DNA of 64,000 bases, taken from NCBI GenBank assembly GCA_030830565.1, contig JAURMR010000028.1, positions 62,001-126,000 of the forward strand. The letters are read 5' to 3'. This document shows positions 18,251-26,267 of this stretch, in pieces. The position numbers and the translations under genes were made by a program. Numbering within the stretch: position 1 is the first letter of the stretch; every line of letters starts with the position of its first letter. Source of the stretch: Acidimicrobiales bacterium (lineage in GTDB: Bacteria > Actinomycetota > Acidimicrobiia > Acidimicrobiales > Acidimicrobilacustridaceae). Under the pieces are notes generated by a model, which was not told where the DNA came from, did not search any database, and worked only from the letters and a program-made list of their open reading frames with translations.

Positions 18251-19525
18251 CTAGCCGCAGGCGAAGCGTTCAAGCGCAGCCGATCCGTCGCCCAATGGCC
18301 CAACAGCCGAGACAGCACGGGGAGAACCAAACACACGAGCGATCACTGAATGAACTTCATCAGTCGTCACTGCACGAATTCGGCTGATGTGCTCGTCAAT
18401 CGAGGTGATGTCATATCGGGTCACAAGGCCAGTGCCCAGTCGGGCCATACGAGAACCGCTGTCTTCAAGGCCGAGCAACATCGAACCTTCGAGATATCCA
18501 AGCGCAATGGCGTGCTCTTCGTCGGTGATGCCATCGGCGAGGAAGGTTGCGAGAACGTCATCGGTGACGGAGAGAAGTTCCTCAAGACGAGCGAGCGCAG
18601 TACCGGCATAAACAATGAGTGAGCCGGCATCGGAATAGGAAGATGGCGACGAAAACACGGAGTAAGCCAAGCCGCGAGATTCGCGAATTTCTTGAAACAG
18701 ACGGCTCGACATTCCGCCGCCAAGGACATGATTTGCAACCCACATTGCATAACGATCCTCGTCAGCAAGCGGAAGTCCGCGCCAACCAATCGCAACGTGT
18801 ACTTGTTCAATGGGCCGATCGATCTGAACGAGCGATTGCAAATGCGCTTCGGGCGTTTCACGCACCGGTGCAACACCTGATTCAGTGCCGGAAAATAATG
18901 GGCCTAGCGCATCGACAACCTGCTGGTGCTCAAGTGCGCCTGCAGCAGCAACTACAAGGTTTGAAGGGCGATACCACTGTGCATGGAACGAAGCGACATC
19001 GTCGCGAGTCATTGCCGCAACGGTGTCGTGATCGCCGAGAGTTTCCCGACCGAGCGGATGGCCGGGATACAGACTTTCGTAAAGCGCTGTGAGTACGAGG
19101 TCGTCGGGCGTGTCCTCGCTCATCAACAGTTCTTCGATGATGACTTCACGTTCAGCATCGAGTTCCGTCGAACGAAACGCCGGTTCGCTCACGACATCGG
19201 CGAGCAGTTCAACACCGGCTTCGAGTTCGCTCACAGGTAGACGGAGGTAATACGCCGTGTGTTCACGACTCGTGTACGCGTTCATTTCGCCACCAACCGC
19301 GTCGACTGCAGTGGCGATCGAACGAGCGGATCGTTCCTCGGTGCCCTTGAACAACAAGTGCTCAAGAAAATGAGACGCGCCAGCGATGGACGCAGGTTCG
19401 TCGCGGGACCCAACGGCGAACCACATACCGACCGAGACGGAACGGGCCTCAGGCATACGTTCAGTAATGACACGCACACCCGAGGCCAGCTCGGTTCGTT
19501 CGATTTCCGTGTCGTTTACTGACAC
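18251..19525 (-). CDS. M16 family zinc metallopeptidase (PepR/MPP-like)
   Basis: The 424-residue processing-peptidase-like protein has the inverted zinc motif H-x-x-E-H (SHFLEHLLFKGTEER) near residue 55 and the distal ligand glutamate in GGEMNAYTSREHT. The R-x-Y helper region follows in the second domain (GGGMSSRLFQEIRE). The reading frame stays open far upstream inside pnp, but that extension is out-of-frame pnp sequence. The GTG at 19525, 13 bases after the pnp stop, gives a normal family length. Actinobacterial homologues sit between gpsI/pnp and dapB. Substrates of this cytoplasmic peptidase are unknown. Confidence 0.9.
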   Translation of the reverse strand: MSVNDTEIERTELASGVRVITERMPEARSVSVGMWFAVGSRDEPASIAGASHFLEHLLFKGTEERSARSIATAVDAVGGEMNAYTSREHTAYYLRLPVSELEAGVELLADVVSEPAFRSTELDAEREVIIEELLMSEDTPDDLVLTALYESLYPGHPLGRETLGDHDTVAAMTRDDVASFHAQWYRPSNLVVAAAGALEHQQVVDALGPLFSGTESGVAPVRETPEAHLQSLVQIDRPIEQVHVAIGWRGLPLADEDRYAMWVANHVLGGGMSSRLFQEIRESRGLAYSVFSSPSSYSDAGSLIVYAGTALARLEELLSVTDDVLATFLADGITDEEHAIALGYLEGSMLLGLEDSGSRMARLGTGLVTRYDITSIDEHISRIRAVTTDEVHSVIARVFGSPRAVSAVGPLGDGSAALERFACG

Positions 19526-19538
19526 GGCGGAAACGGAC

Positions 19539-21941
19539 TCAGCGGCGACGGTTGCCGCCTCGACGTCCACCGTTGCGACGGTCGCCGCCACCACGGTTTT
19601 CACTGGCGGGACCAAGGTCGCCCAGTTCCGAACTGATTTCAGCGTCGAATGCATCTTCGAACGAGACGTACTCGCGCTCGGCGCCTTCGGTTGCTTCAGA
19701 AGCAGCAGCGGGAGCGGACTCACGCGGTGCAGCTTCGGCAGCAGTGTCATCGCCTTCAGCGGCTTCTGCCACTGGCGTGCTGGCCAGCGAAAGCGAAACC
19801 TTGCCGTTGGGATCGACATCGTCGACGCGAACTTCGACAGCGTCACCAAGGTCAAGAACATCTTCGACCTTGTCGATGCGCTTGCCGCCACCGATTTTCG
19901 AGATGTGAAGGAGACCATCACGACCCGGGAGAATGTTGACGAACGCACCGAACTTGGTGACGTTCACAACGCGGCCCTGGTACACCTGACCAACTTCAGC
20001 GGTCGGCGGGTTGAGGATCAGACGGATCTGACGCTCGGCCTCGCGCACCGCACCACCATCGGTGGAGCCGATGCTGACGCGACCAACAGAACCATCGTCG
20101 TCGACACTGATGTCGGCGCCGGTTTCTTGCTGGATGGCGTTGATGACCTTGCCCTTCGGGCCGATGACTTCACCGATCTTGTCCATCGGAATTTCGAAGC
20201 TGATGATCTTCGGTGCGGTTTCGCCAACCTCTTCGCGAGGAGTAGCGATGGCGCCGGCCATCACGTCGAGGATGGCAAGACGAGCTTCCTTGGCCTGCTG
20301 AAGAGCCTGCGCAAGAACATCGGCGGGGATGCCGTCGATCTTGGTGTCGAGCTGCAGTGCCGTCACGAACTCAGACGTACCAGCAACCTTGAAGTCCATG
20401 TCGCCGAAGGCATCTTCAGCGCCGAGGATGTCGGTAAGGGTCGTGTACTTGCCATCGGCAAACACGAGGCCCATGGCGATACCAGCGACAGGTGCACGCA
20501 GCGGAACGCCGGCGTCCATCATCGAAAGTGTCGAACCACACACCGAACCCATCGAGGTCGAACCGTTCGATGAAAGAACGTCAGACACGGTACGAATCGT
20601 GTACGCGAATTCTTCCGGTGAAGGAAGAACCGGAACGAGTGCACGCTCAGCGAGCATGCCGTGTCCGATTTCGCGACGCTTCGGGCCACGCATGAAACCA
20701 GTCTCGCCAGTGGAGTACGGCGGGAAGTTGTAGTGGTGCATGTAACGCTTGCGGGTGACATCACCAAGCGCGTCGATCATTTGCTCCATACGGGGCATGC
20801 CGAGCGTCGTGACGTTGAGGACCTGTGTCTCGCCACGCTGGAAGAGACCAGAGCCTTGCACTGACGGAAGGATGCCGACCTCGGAAGAGAGCGGACGAAT
20901 GTCTTTCGGACCACGACCGTCGATACGAGCACCCTCGTTCACGATGCGTGAACGAACAACAGCCTTGGTGACCGAGCGGAACGCGGCCTTGAGCTGCTTG
21001 TCGGCGCCATCGACATCGGCGAACTGCGGAGCGAGTTCGGCAACAAGCTGATCGCGGAGCGCAGCTTCGGCTTCGAGACGAGCGGTCTTGTCGACAATGA
21101 CCTGGGTGGTGAGGATCTGCTCACGCTTACCCTGCATTGCGGCAAGAATTTCCGGCGAGTAGTCGGAGCTGACCGTGTACGCCATCGGATCCTTCTTGCC
21201 AACCTTGGCAACAAGTTCGTTTTGCGCAGCGATCGACTGGAGGATGTACTGCTTCGAGGCCTCGAGGCCACGAGCAAGTTCGGCTTCGTCAACCTTGGGA
21301 GCGCCGTCCTGCATGGCGGGCCACTGAGCTTCGGTGCCGCCGGCTTCCACCATCGAGATGGCGACATCGTTGGTGCCGAGCGCACGCCCAGCAACGACGA
21401 TTTCGAACTGGCTTTCCGAACCCTCTTCATAGGTGGGGTGCGGAATCCACTGACCGTCTGCGCTGAAGGCAAGACGAACAGCGCCGATAGGACCGTCGAA
21501 CGGAATGCCGGAAAGGCTGAGTGCCGCAGATGCGCCATTGATTGCGATGACATCGTGCGGGTTTACGAGATCGGCAGCAAGCACAGTGCCAACAACATGG
21601 ACCTCGTTGCGGAAACCGTCGGGGAAGCACGGACGCAACGGACGGTCCATGAGACGGCACGTGAGAATGGCCTGATCGGATGCTTTACCTTCACGACGGA
21701 AGAACGAACCGGGGATACGACCCGCGGCATACATGCGCTCTTCAATGTCAACGGTAAGCGGGAAGAAATCGGCACCATCGCGTGCGCTCTTGGCCGCAGT
21801 TGCGGTCACGAGCATGACGGTGTCACCAATGCGAACGGTCACTGCACCGTCAGCCTGACCGGCAAGCTTGCCGGCCGAAAAGGTAATGGTCTTGTCGGCG
21901 TCGCCGGGAGTGACGGCGTCGACGGAAATGGCATCAGCCAC
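19539..21941 (-). CDS. pnp: Polyribonucleotide nucleotidyltransferase (PNPase)
   Basis: The 800-residue enzyme has two RNase PH-like cores, with FFRREGKASDQAILTCR in the first and GSTSMGSVCGSTLSMMDAGV in the second. A KH domain (IGEVIGPKGKVINAIQ) and an S1 domain (GRVVNVTKFGAFVNILPG) follow. The tail is Arg/Gly-rich (NRGGGDRRNGGRRGGNRRR). It degrades RNA 3' to 5' phosphorolytically and can add tails. The GTG start has AAGGAG six bases upstream (21948-21953). It follows rpsO across a hairpin-rich 191-base spacer, suggesting post-transcriptional control as in other rpsO-pnp operons. Confidence 0.97.
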   Translation of the reverse strand: MADAISVDAVTPGDADKTITFSAGKLAGQADGAVTVRIGDTVMLVTATAAKSARDGADFFPLTVDIEERMYAAGRIPGSFFRREGKASDQAILTCRLMDRPLRPCFPDGFRNEVHVVGTVLAADLVNPHDVIAINGASAALSLSGIPFDGPIGAVRLAFSADGQWIPHPTYEEGSESQFEIVVAGRALGTNDVAISMVEAGGTEAQWPAMQDGAPKVDEAELARGLEASKQYILQSIAAQNELVAKVGKKDPMAYTVSSDYSPEILAAMQGKREQILTTQVIVDKTARLEAEAALRDQLVAELAPQFADVDGADKQLKAAFRSVTKAVVRSRIVNEGARIDGRGPKDIRPLSSEVGILPSVQGSGLFQRGETQVLNVTTLGMPRMEQMIDALGDVTRKRYMHHYNFPPYSTGETGFMRGPKRREIGHGMLAERALVPVLPSPEEFAYTIRTVSDVLSSNGSTSMGSVCGSTLSMMDAGVPLRAPVAGIAMGLVFADGKYTTLTDILGAEDAFGDMDFKVAGTSEFVTALQLDTKIDGIPADVLAQALQQAKEARLAILDVMAGAIATPREEVGETAPKIISFEIPMDKIGEVIGPKGKVINAIQQETGADISVDDDGSVGRVSIGSTDGGAVREAERQIRLILNPPTAEVGQVYQGRVVNVTKFGAFVNILPGRDGLLHISKIGGGKRIDKVEDVLDLGDAVEVRVDDVDPNGKVSLSLASTPVAEAAEGDDTAAEAAPRESAPAAASEATEGAEREYVSFEDAFDAEISSELGDLGPASENRGGGDRRNGGRRGGNRRR

Positions 21942-21958
21942 GTGTGTCTCCTTTGTGA

Positions 21959-22054
21959 GACGGACATTGGTCCGTCAGTTGGAGGCGACCTCGTAACCAG
22001 TTCCCAGAGGTGAACATCGGAGCAGTGATCCGATACTCACCTCCGGCAACTGAC
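21959..22054 (-). promoter_or_regulatory. Structured pnp 5' leader (alternative hairpins)
   Basis: Three pairings are visible just upstream of the pnp ribosome-binding site. The first is a 7-bp stem, 21959-21965 with 21970-21976, loop ATTG. The second is a 13-bp hairpin with a 2x2 internal loop, 22007-22021 with 22029-22043. The third is a long-range 8-bp stem, 21974-21981 with 22047-22054, that encloses the second and excludes the first. Mutually exclusive stems beside a start codon suggest a switch or nuclease-cleavage site. In Streptomyces and E. coli this spacer is a RNase III target; that comparison is established knowledge, its application here is inference. Confidence 0.55.
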
Positions 22055-22073
22055 AACGCAGTATCGCCGGGGA

Positions 22074-22122
22074 GCTGTTCCCAGACAGGAACAGCGAGGG
22101 GACGACCACGATGGTCGTCCCC
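22074..22122 (-). terminator. Tandem hairpins after rpsO (attenuator or RNase III site)
   Basis: An 8-bp stem GCTGTTCC/GGAACAGC (22074-22081 with 22088-22095, 6-base loop) lies next to an 11-bp GC-rich stem GGGGACGACCA/TGGTCGTCCCC (22098-22108 with 22112-22122). Both begin 11 bases after the rpsO stop. On the minus strand no U-run follows, so a classical terminator is unlikely. Partial termination or processing between rpsO and pnp is more plausible. Confidence 0.55.
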
Positions 22123-22132
22123 CGGTTCGCAA

Positions 22133-22411
22133 CTATCGGCGCAGGCCGAGTTTTGCGATGATCGAGCGGTATCGCTCGACGTCGTTCTTCTTGACGTAAT
22201 CGAGCAGGCGACGACGACGACCGACGAGCATGAGAAGTCCACGACGGCTGTGGTGATCCTTCTTATGTGACTTGAGATGTTCAGTCAGATGATTGATGCG
22301 GTCGGTCAGTAGTGCGATCTGAACTTCGGGCGACCCGGTATCGGTGGGGTGCGTCCGGTGTTCGGCGATCGTGTCAGCCTTCGGCGGAAGGTTTGCGGGT
22401 TCTGCAGACAT
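22133..22411 (-). CDS. rpsO: 30S ribosomal protein S15
   Basis: The 92-residue protein has the S15 core from [22 protein letters not shown] through [23 protein letters not shown] to [15 protein letters not shown]. It binds 16S rRNA in the platform. I chose ATG 22411, preceded by AGAAAGAA; the frame remains open upstream but that part does not resemble S15. The usual actinobacterial S15 is 89 residues, so this one carries three or four extra N-terminal residues. It is the first gene of rpsO-pnp-M16-dapB. Confidence 0.96.
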   Translation of the reverse strand: MSAEPANLPPKADTIAEHRTHPTDTGSPEVQIALLTDRINHLTEHLKSHKKDHHSRRGLLMLVGRRRRLLDYVKKNDVERYRSIIAKLGLRR

Positions 22412-22680
22412 GCAATTTCTTTCTTGTGGGTTTTGGACCCAGCTCCGTGATCCGCTGAAACATGAACGGTGAGTCCCGCAATGTTTCTGGCGCAATCGGG
22501 AGGGGCTACACGGCTCGCAGGGTGCGAACCGACCCGATCACGGTACCAGCGAGGGCCTTCTCGCCCACATTCGACATTTCGGCGACCAGTCACCGATTCG
22601 GAGAGATTCCTGTCACCCCAAGGGAAATTCGGCTCTACGATGCGGTTTCGCTCGTCGGGGGACGGGCTCAAAGGGGAACC

Positions 22681-23958
22681 ATGTCTGCTGCATCACGACC
22701 GGCGCCGAAACGCCTTGACGATCTTGCCGACCCTCAGTTCTCGCCCGAGGCCCTGGCGATTTTTGAAGGTGCGGCCCCATTTGCCGACATGATCGAACTC
22801 AACGCCGACGCGCTCATGACACAAGCCGCAACCGAAACTGGGCTCAGTGATTTCGGTCCGATGGATTTCGTCGAGCGACTTGAACTGCTGCTCCACTGCC
22901 TCGACACCGAAGCACCGCTTTCGCCGATGGGTCGAATCTCAGCCGCATCGTTCATGACGACGTTGTTGAAAAACCGCTTGCTGCTCGCCGAGTTACTGGC
23001 GCGCCATCCTGAAATTCATGACATCGAGATCAAAGCGCCGATCGTCATTGCCGGACTCCCCCGCACCGGCACAACACATCTTCACAACTTGATTGCATGT
23101 GATCCAGCACTTCGTTCGCTTCCCTACTGGGAAAGCAATCAACCAGTTCCATCGCTTGACGAAGCATCACTTGCGAACACGCCCGAGGATCCGCGGCTTG
23201 AACGGACCGAGGGTGGATTGCAGATCATGAACATCCTCATGCCCGATTTCAATCGCATGCACGAGATGACGACATGGCATGTGCATGAAGAGATCCAGAT
23301 TCTTGCGATCGACTTCTCGACGATGATGTTCGAGACAATGGCACCGATGCCTACGTGGCGCGACTATTACAAGTCTCACGATCAAACGCCGCACTACGAC
23401 TACATGAAGACCGTGTTGAAGGCGTGCCAGTTCTTGCGCGGTGGCGATCGTTGGATTCTGAAATCTCCGCAGCACCTCGAACAGTTCGGACCGCTCGCGA
23501 CAACGTTCCCCGATGCAACGTTCCTCGTCACACATCGAGACCCAATTTCCGTGATGGTTTCGATGGGGACGATGGTGTCGTATTCCGCACGCACGTCACT
23601 TTCGCCCGTCGACCCCGTTGCGATTTCGAACTACTGGGCCGATCGCCTTGACGACATGCTCAATGCTGCGATGCGCGACCGTGCACTTCTCGGCGGGCCG
23701 GACCAATCAATGGATATTCGCTTCGATCAGTTCATGGCTGACGACTTGGGCACCATCCGCCGCATTTATGAACTTGCTGGCCAGCCGATGGACGCTCGTG
23801 CAGAGGCAGCATTGGCCGAATATGGAGCGACGCACGAGCGTGACCGGTTCGGCAAGGTCATCTATGACGTTGATCAAATCGGCATCAATGTGCCGGCTCG
23901 TCGCGAACAGATGCGCGCCTATAGCGAGCACTTCGGCATTCCTGACGAACCTTGGTAA
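22681..23958 (+). CDS. Sulfotransferase family protein (PAPS-binding P-loop type)
   Basis: The 425-residue protein has the 5'-phosphosulfate loop VIAGLPRTGTTHLHN near residue 120 and the 3'-phosphate motif TFLVTHRDP...S near residue 280. This is the layout of the actinobacterial sulfotransferase-3 family (mycobacterial Stf-like). It would transfer sulfate from PAPS to a hydroxyl of a lipid, sterol-like compound or carbohydrate; the acceptor is unknown. I chose ATG 22681 after AAAGGGG; the frame is open 219 bases further upstream but those residues look non-coding. It is the only plus-strand gene between 17.5 and 49.7 kb. It interrupts the usual ribF-rpsO junction and converges on ribF with a three-base gap. 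Confidence 0.83.
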   Translation: MSAASRPAPKRLDDLADPQFSPEALAIFEGAAPFADMIELNADALMTQAATETGLSDFGPMDFVERLELLLHCLDTEAPLSPMGRISAASFMTTLLKNRLLLAELLARHPEIHDIEIKAPIVIAGLPRTGTTHLHNLIACDPALRSLPYWESNQPVPSLDEASLANTPEDPRLERTEGGLQIMNILMPDFNRMHEMTTWHVHEEIQILAIDFSTMMFETMAPMPTWRDYYKSHDQTPHYDYMKTVLKACQFLRGGDRWILKSPQHLEQFGPLATTFPDATFLVTHRDPISVMVSMGTMVSYSARTSLSPVDPVAISNYWADRLDDMLNAAMRDRALLGGPDQSMDIRFDQFMADDLGTIRRIYELAGQPMDARAEAALAEYGATHERDRFGKVIYDVDQIGINVPARREQMRAYSEHFGIPDEPW

Positions 23959-23961
23959 CGC

Positions 23962-24909
23962 CTAACCCAGCAAGAGCGTTCGACACTGATCGACGTCTTT
24001 GCCCATTTGGGCAATCAACGCCTCGACAGAATCAAATTTCAGTTCGTTGCGCAGATGAGCAACGAACTGCACTGCGAGTTCCTGGCCATAGAGGTCTGCT
24101 TCGAAGTCGATGAGATGCGCCTCAAGTAACGACGTATCGGCAAACTCGTAAAACGTTGGGCGACGACCCAATGAGATTGCACAGGCCCGGTTCACGCCAT
24201 CGGGGGTGCGACACCATCCGGCATAGATCCCGTCGGCGGGAAGACAAATCGCCTCGGGCACTGCAACGTTGGCTGTGCGGAAACCAAGGTCGCGGGCACG
24301 GCCGTCGCCATGACCCACGATGCCGCGCACTTCATGCGGACGTCCCAGCATCGCGTTGGCAGCGTCGAGGTCGCCGCTTCGCAGTGCAGCGCGAATTCGT
24401 GTCGAGGACACCGATTCAGTCGACGGCTGTCCGTTCTGGTCGACGAGTTCATGGGCCAGAGTTTCGAATCCGAGTTCGGACCCCATCTCCGTAAGCAACG
24501 CCACGTTGCCAGCGCGCTTATTGCCGAAATGGAAATCACTTCCGACGGTGACCAACTTTGCGTTCAGTGTGCCGACGAGATCCGACGTGATGAAATCGGC
24601 TGCTGATTCTTGCGAACGGGTTTCGTCGAATCGCACGACGAAGGTCGCATCGACACCGCATTCAGCGAGAAGTTCAAGTTTCTGATCGAGGTCAGTGAGC
24701 AACAACGGCGCAGAGTCGGGACGCACGACCGATGCGGGATGGCGATCGAAGGTCACGACCACGGTGCGAAGCCCACGTTCAATCGCGAGTTTTTGCAACG
24801 TCGAGATGACCTGGCGGTGCCCACGGTGAACGCCATCGAACGCGCCAATAGTGACGGCCGAGCCCTGCCCTGCGAGATTCACTTCGTCGTTGTCGTAAAT
24901 GACGTCCAT
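23962..24909 (-). CDS. ribF: Bifunctional riboflavin kinase/FMN adenylyltransferase
   Basis: The 315-residue enzyme has an N-terminal nucleotidyltransferase domain with GAFDGVHRGHRQV (the HxGH element) and the STRIRAALRSGDL motif. A C-terminal flavokinase domain follows with GRARDLGFRTANVAVP and the LLEAHLIDFEADLYGQEL segment. It makes FMN and FAD, the cofactors for the acyl-CoA dehydrogenases at 60.7-62.9 kb. The frame is open into truB, but ATG 24909, 14 bases after the truB stop, gives the normal length. It closes the rimP-nusA-infB-rbfA-truB-ribF run. Confidence 0.94.
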   Translation of the reverse strand: MDVIYDNDEVNLAGQGSAVTIGAFDGVHRGHRQVISTLQKLAIERGLRTVVVTFDRHPASVVRPDSAPLLLTDLDQKLELLAECGVDATFVVRFDETRSQESAADFITSDLVGTLNAKLVTVGSDFHFGNKRAGNVALLTEMGSELGFETLAHELVDQNGQPSTESVSSTRIRAALRSGDLDAANAMLGRPHEVRGIVGHGDGRARDLGFRTANVAVPEAICLPADGIYAGWCRTPDGVNRACAISLGRRPTFYEFADTSLLEAHLIDFEADLYGQELAVQFVAHLRNELKFDSVEALIAQMGKDVDQCRTLLLG

Positions 24910-24922
24910 TCCGGGTCGAACG

Positions 24923-25822
24923 CTACCGTCCGTCAACCGGAGCGACGACAACATCGGGCTTTGCAGTTCCGACACGATGGGCGATGTACATGGCCAATAA
25001 GCGGCCCTCGCTGTCGACGACCGCCCAAGGCCCATCTCCAACGAATCGTTCATCGATTGTCAGCACTTTTCCGTGACCCACATCAATGCGCTCGGCATCG
25101 GTGACCATGACGACAGGGTTGTCACGCATTGCTTCGGCAGGCGTCAGAAGCGAATCAGGCGACACCGTTTCAAGCGCATTCGCCTCGGCCAAAGTGAATG
25201 AACCAATGGCGGTACGCCGGAGCTCACGCAGATGCGCTCCCCCGCCGAGCAAGTGGCCGAGGTCGGCCGCCAAGGTGCGCACATAGGTGCCCGAGGAACA
25301 TTCGACTTCAGCAGTGAGAACGAGCGGATCGCTGGTGGGTGCAACTGTGAAACGGTGAATCGTGACAAGGCGCGGCGCGCGCTCAATTTCGATGCCTTCC
25401 CGGGCGAGCTGGTGCAAACGCTTTCCGTCAACCTTCACTGCTGACACCATCGGTGGAATTTGCATGATGTCGCCCGTGAGTTGCGGCACGACTGCTTCAA
25501 CCTGCGCGAATGTCAGCGCAGACATGTCGTGTGTTGCCGTGACATCGCCAGCGGCATCGAGGGTGGAAGTTTCAGTACCAAGCACGATTTCGCAGGTATA
25601 GGTCTTCGGAAGCGCGGTGAGGTATTTCAATAAACGCGTGACACGGCCAACTCCGAGCAACAGAACGCCGGTCGCATCAGGATCAAGGGTTCCCGAGTGT
25701 CCAACTTTGCGAGTTCCGAGCAGGCCGCGCGACTTTGCAACAACATCGTGCGAGGTCCAACCCGCGTCCTTATCGACGATAACGAGTCCATCAGGCCCGT
25801 TGTCGCGCTTCTTCGCGCTCAC
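24923..25822 (-). CDS. truB: tRNA pseudouridine(55) synthase
   Basis: The 299-residue enzyme begins its core with GLVIVDKDAGWTSHDVV and carries the catalytic aspartate in KVGHSGTLDPDATGVLLLG, followed by KTYTCEIVLGTET. The C-terminal part beyond residue 240 is the actinobacterial TruB extension. It isomerises U55 in the T-arm of tRNA. Its GTG start overlaps the rbfA stop by four bases (GTGA), indicating coupled translation. Confidence 0.95.
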   Translation of the reverse strand: MSAKKRDNGPDGLVIVDKDAGWTSHDVVAKSRGLLGTRKVGHSGTLDPDATGVLLLGVGRVTRLLKYLTALPKTYTCEIVLGTETSTLDAAGDVTATHDMSALTFAQVEAVVPQLTGDIMQIPPMVSAVKVDGKRLHQLAREGIEIERAPRLVTIHRFTVAPTSDPLVLTAEVECSSGTYVRTLAADLGHLLGGGAHLRELRRTAIGSFTLAEANALETVSPDSLLTPAEAMRDNPVVMVTDAERIDVGHGKVLTIDERFVGDGPWAVVDSEGRLLAMYIAHRVGTAKPDVVVAPVDGR

Positions 25823-26211
25823 GATTCGGTGGCGTCGGGTTCTGGTCGCGGGCCTTCAGCTAAAAGCGATTCAATTCGCGCTCCGGCACGAACCGCTGGA
25901 TCGGGCGCGAAGGAAAGTTCCGGGGTTCGCTTCATACGCGCCTCGCGCCCAATTGCCGATTGCAACTTGTAGCGAATTTCGCCGAAGGCTTCGAGAACCT
26001 CGGGATCGCCTTCTTCGTCCTGAATCGAGTCGAAGTACACCTTTGCGTGACGAAGATCGCCTTCGATATCGACCGAGGTCACGGTGACGAGATGAAGTCG
26101 GTCGTCGTCCATGCGCTCAAGTTCGCCCGCGATGATCTCGCGTAACAACTCGTTGAGGCGAGCGGTTCGCGGATACTGCCGGGCGGAGCCGTGGTTACTT
26201 CGTCGACTCAT
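25819..26211 (-). CDS. rbfA: 30S ribosome-binding factor A
   Basis: The 130-residue protein has the RbfA KH-like fold: basic N-terminus, RTARLNELLREIIAGELERM, then VTVTSVDIEGDLRHAKVYFD and the C-terminal helix region IGREARMKRTPELSFAPD. It helps mature the 5' end of 16S rRNA and 30S subunits. It starts 56 bases after infB and overlaps truB by four bases. Confidence 0.94.
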   Translation of the reverse strand: MSRRSNHGSARQYPRTARLNELLREIIAGELERMDDDRLHLVTVTSVDIEGDLRHAKVYFDSIQDEEGDPEVLEAFGEIRYKLQSAIGREARMKRTPELSFAPDPAVRAGARIESLLAEGPRPEPDATES

Positions 26212-26267
26212 GCAAACGCCTCCTGATAGACCCTACGTAGTGCGAACGTCGAACCGTTCGGCACAAC

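Noticed and set aside
19526-19948. N-terminal extension of the M16 peptidase frame into pnp
   Set aside because: The added 140 residues are pnp codons read in another frame; the GTG at 19525 gives the normal M16 length.
19386-20573. 395-codon plus-strand frame opposite pnp
   Set aside because: Antisense shadow of pnp with no recognisable domain; pnp motifs occupy the other strand throughout.
22500-22560. Possible tRNA in the rpsO-sulfotransferase gap
   Set aside because: Short stems can be drawn but there is no T-arm consensus or acceptor stem.
22462-22680. Upstream extension of the sulfotransferase frame
   Set aside because: No family similarity; an AAAGGGG site precedes the ATG at 22681.
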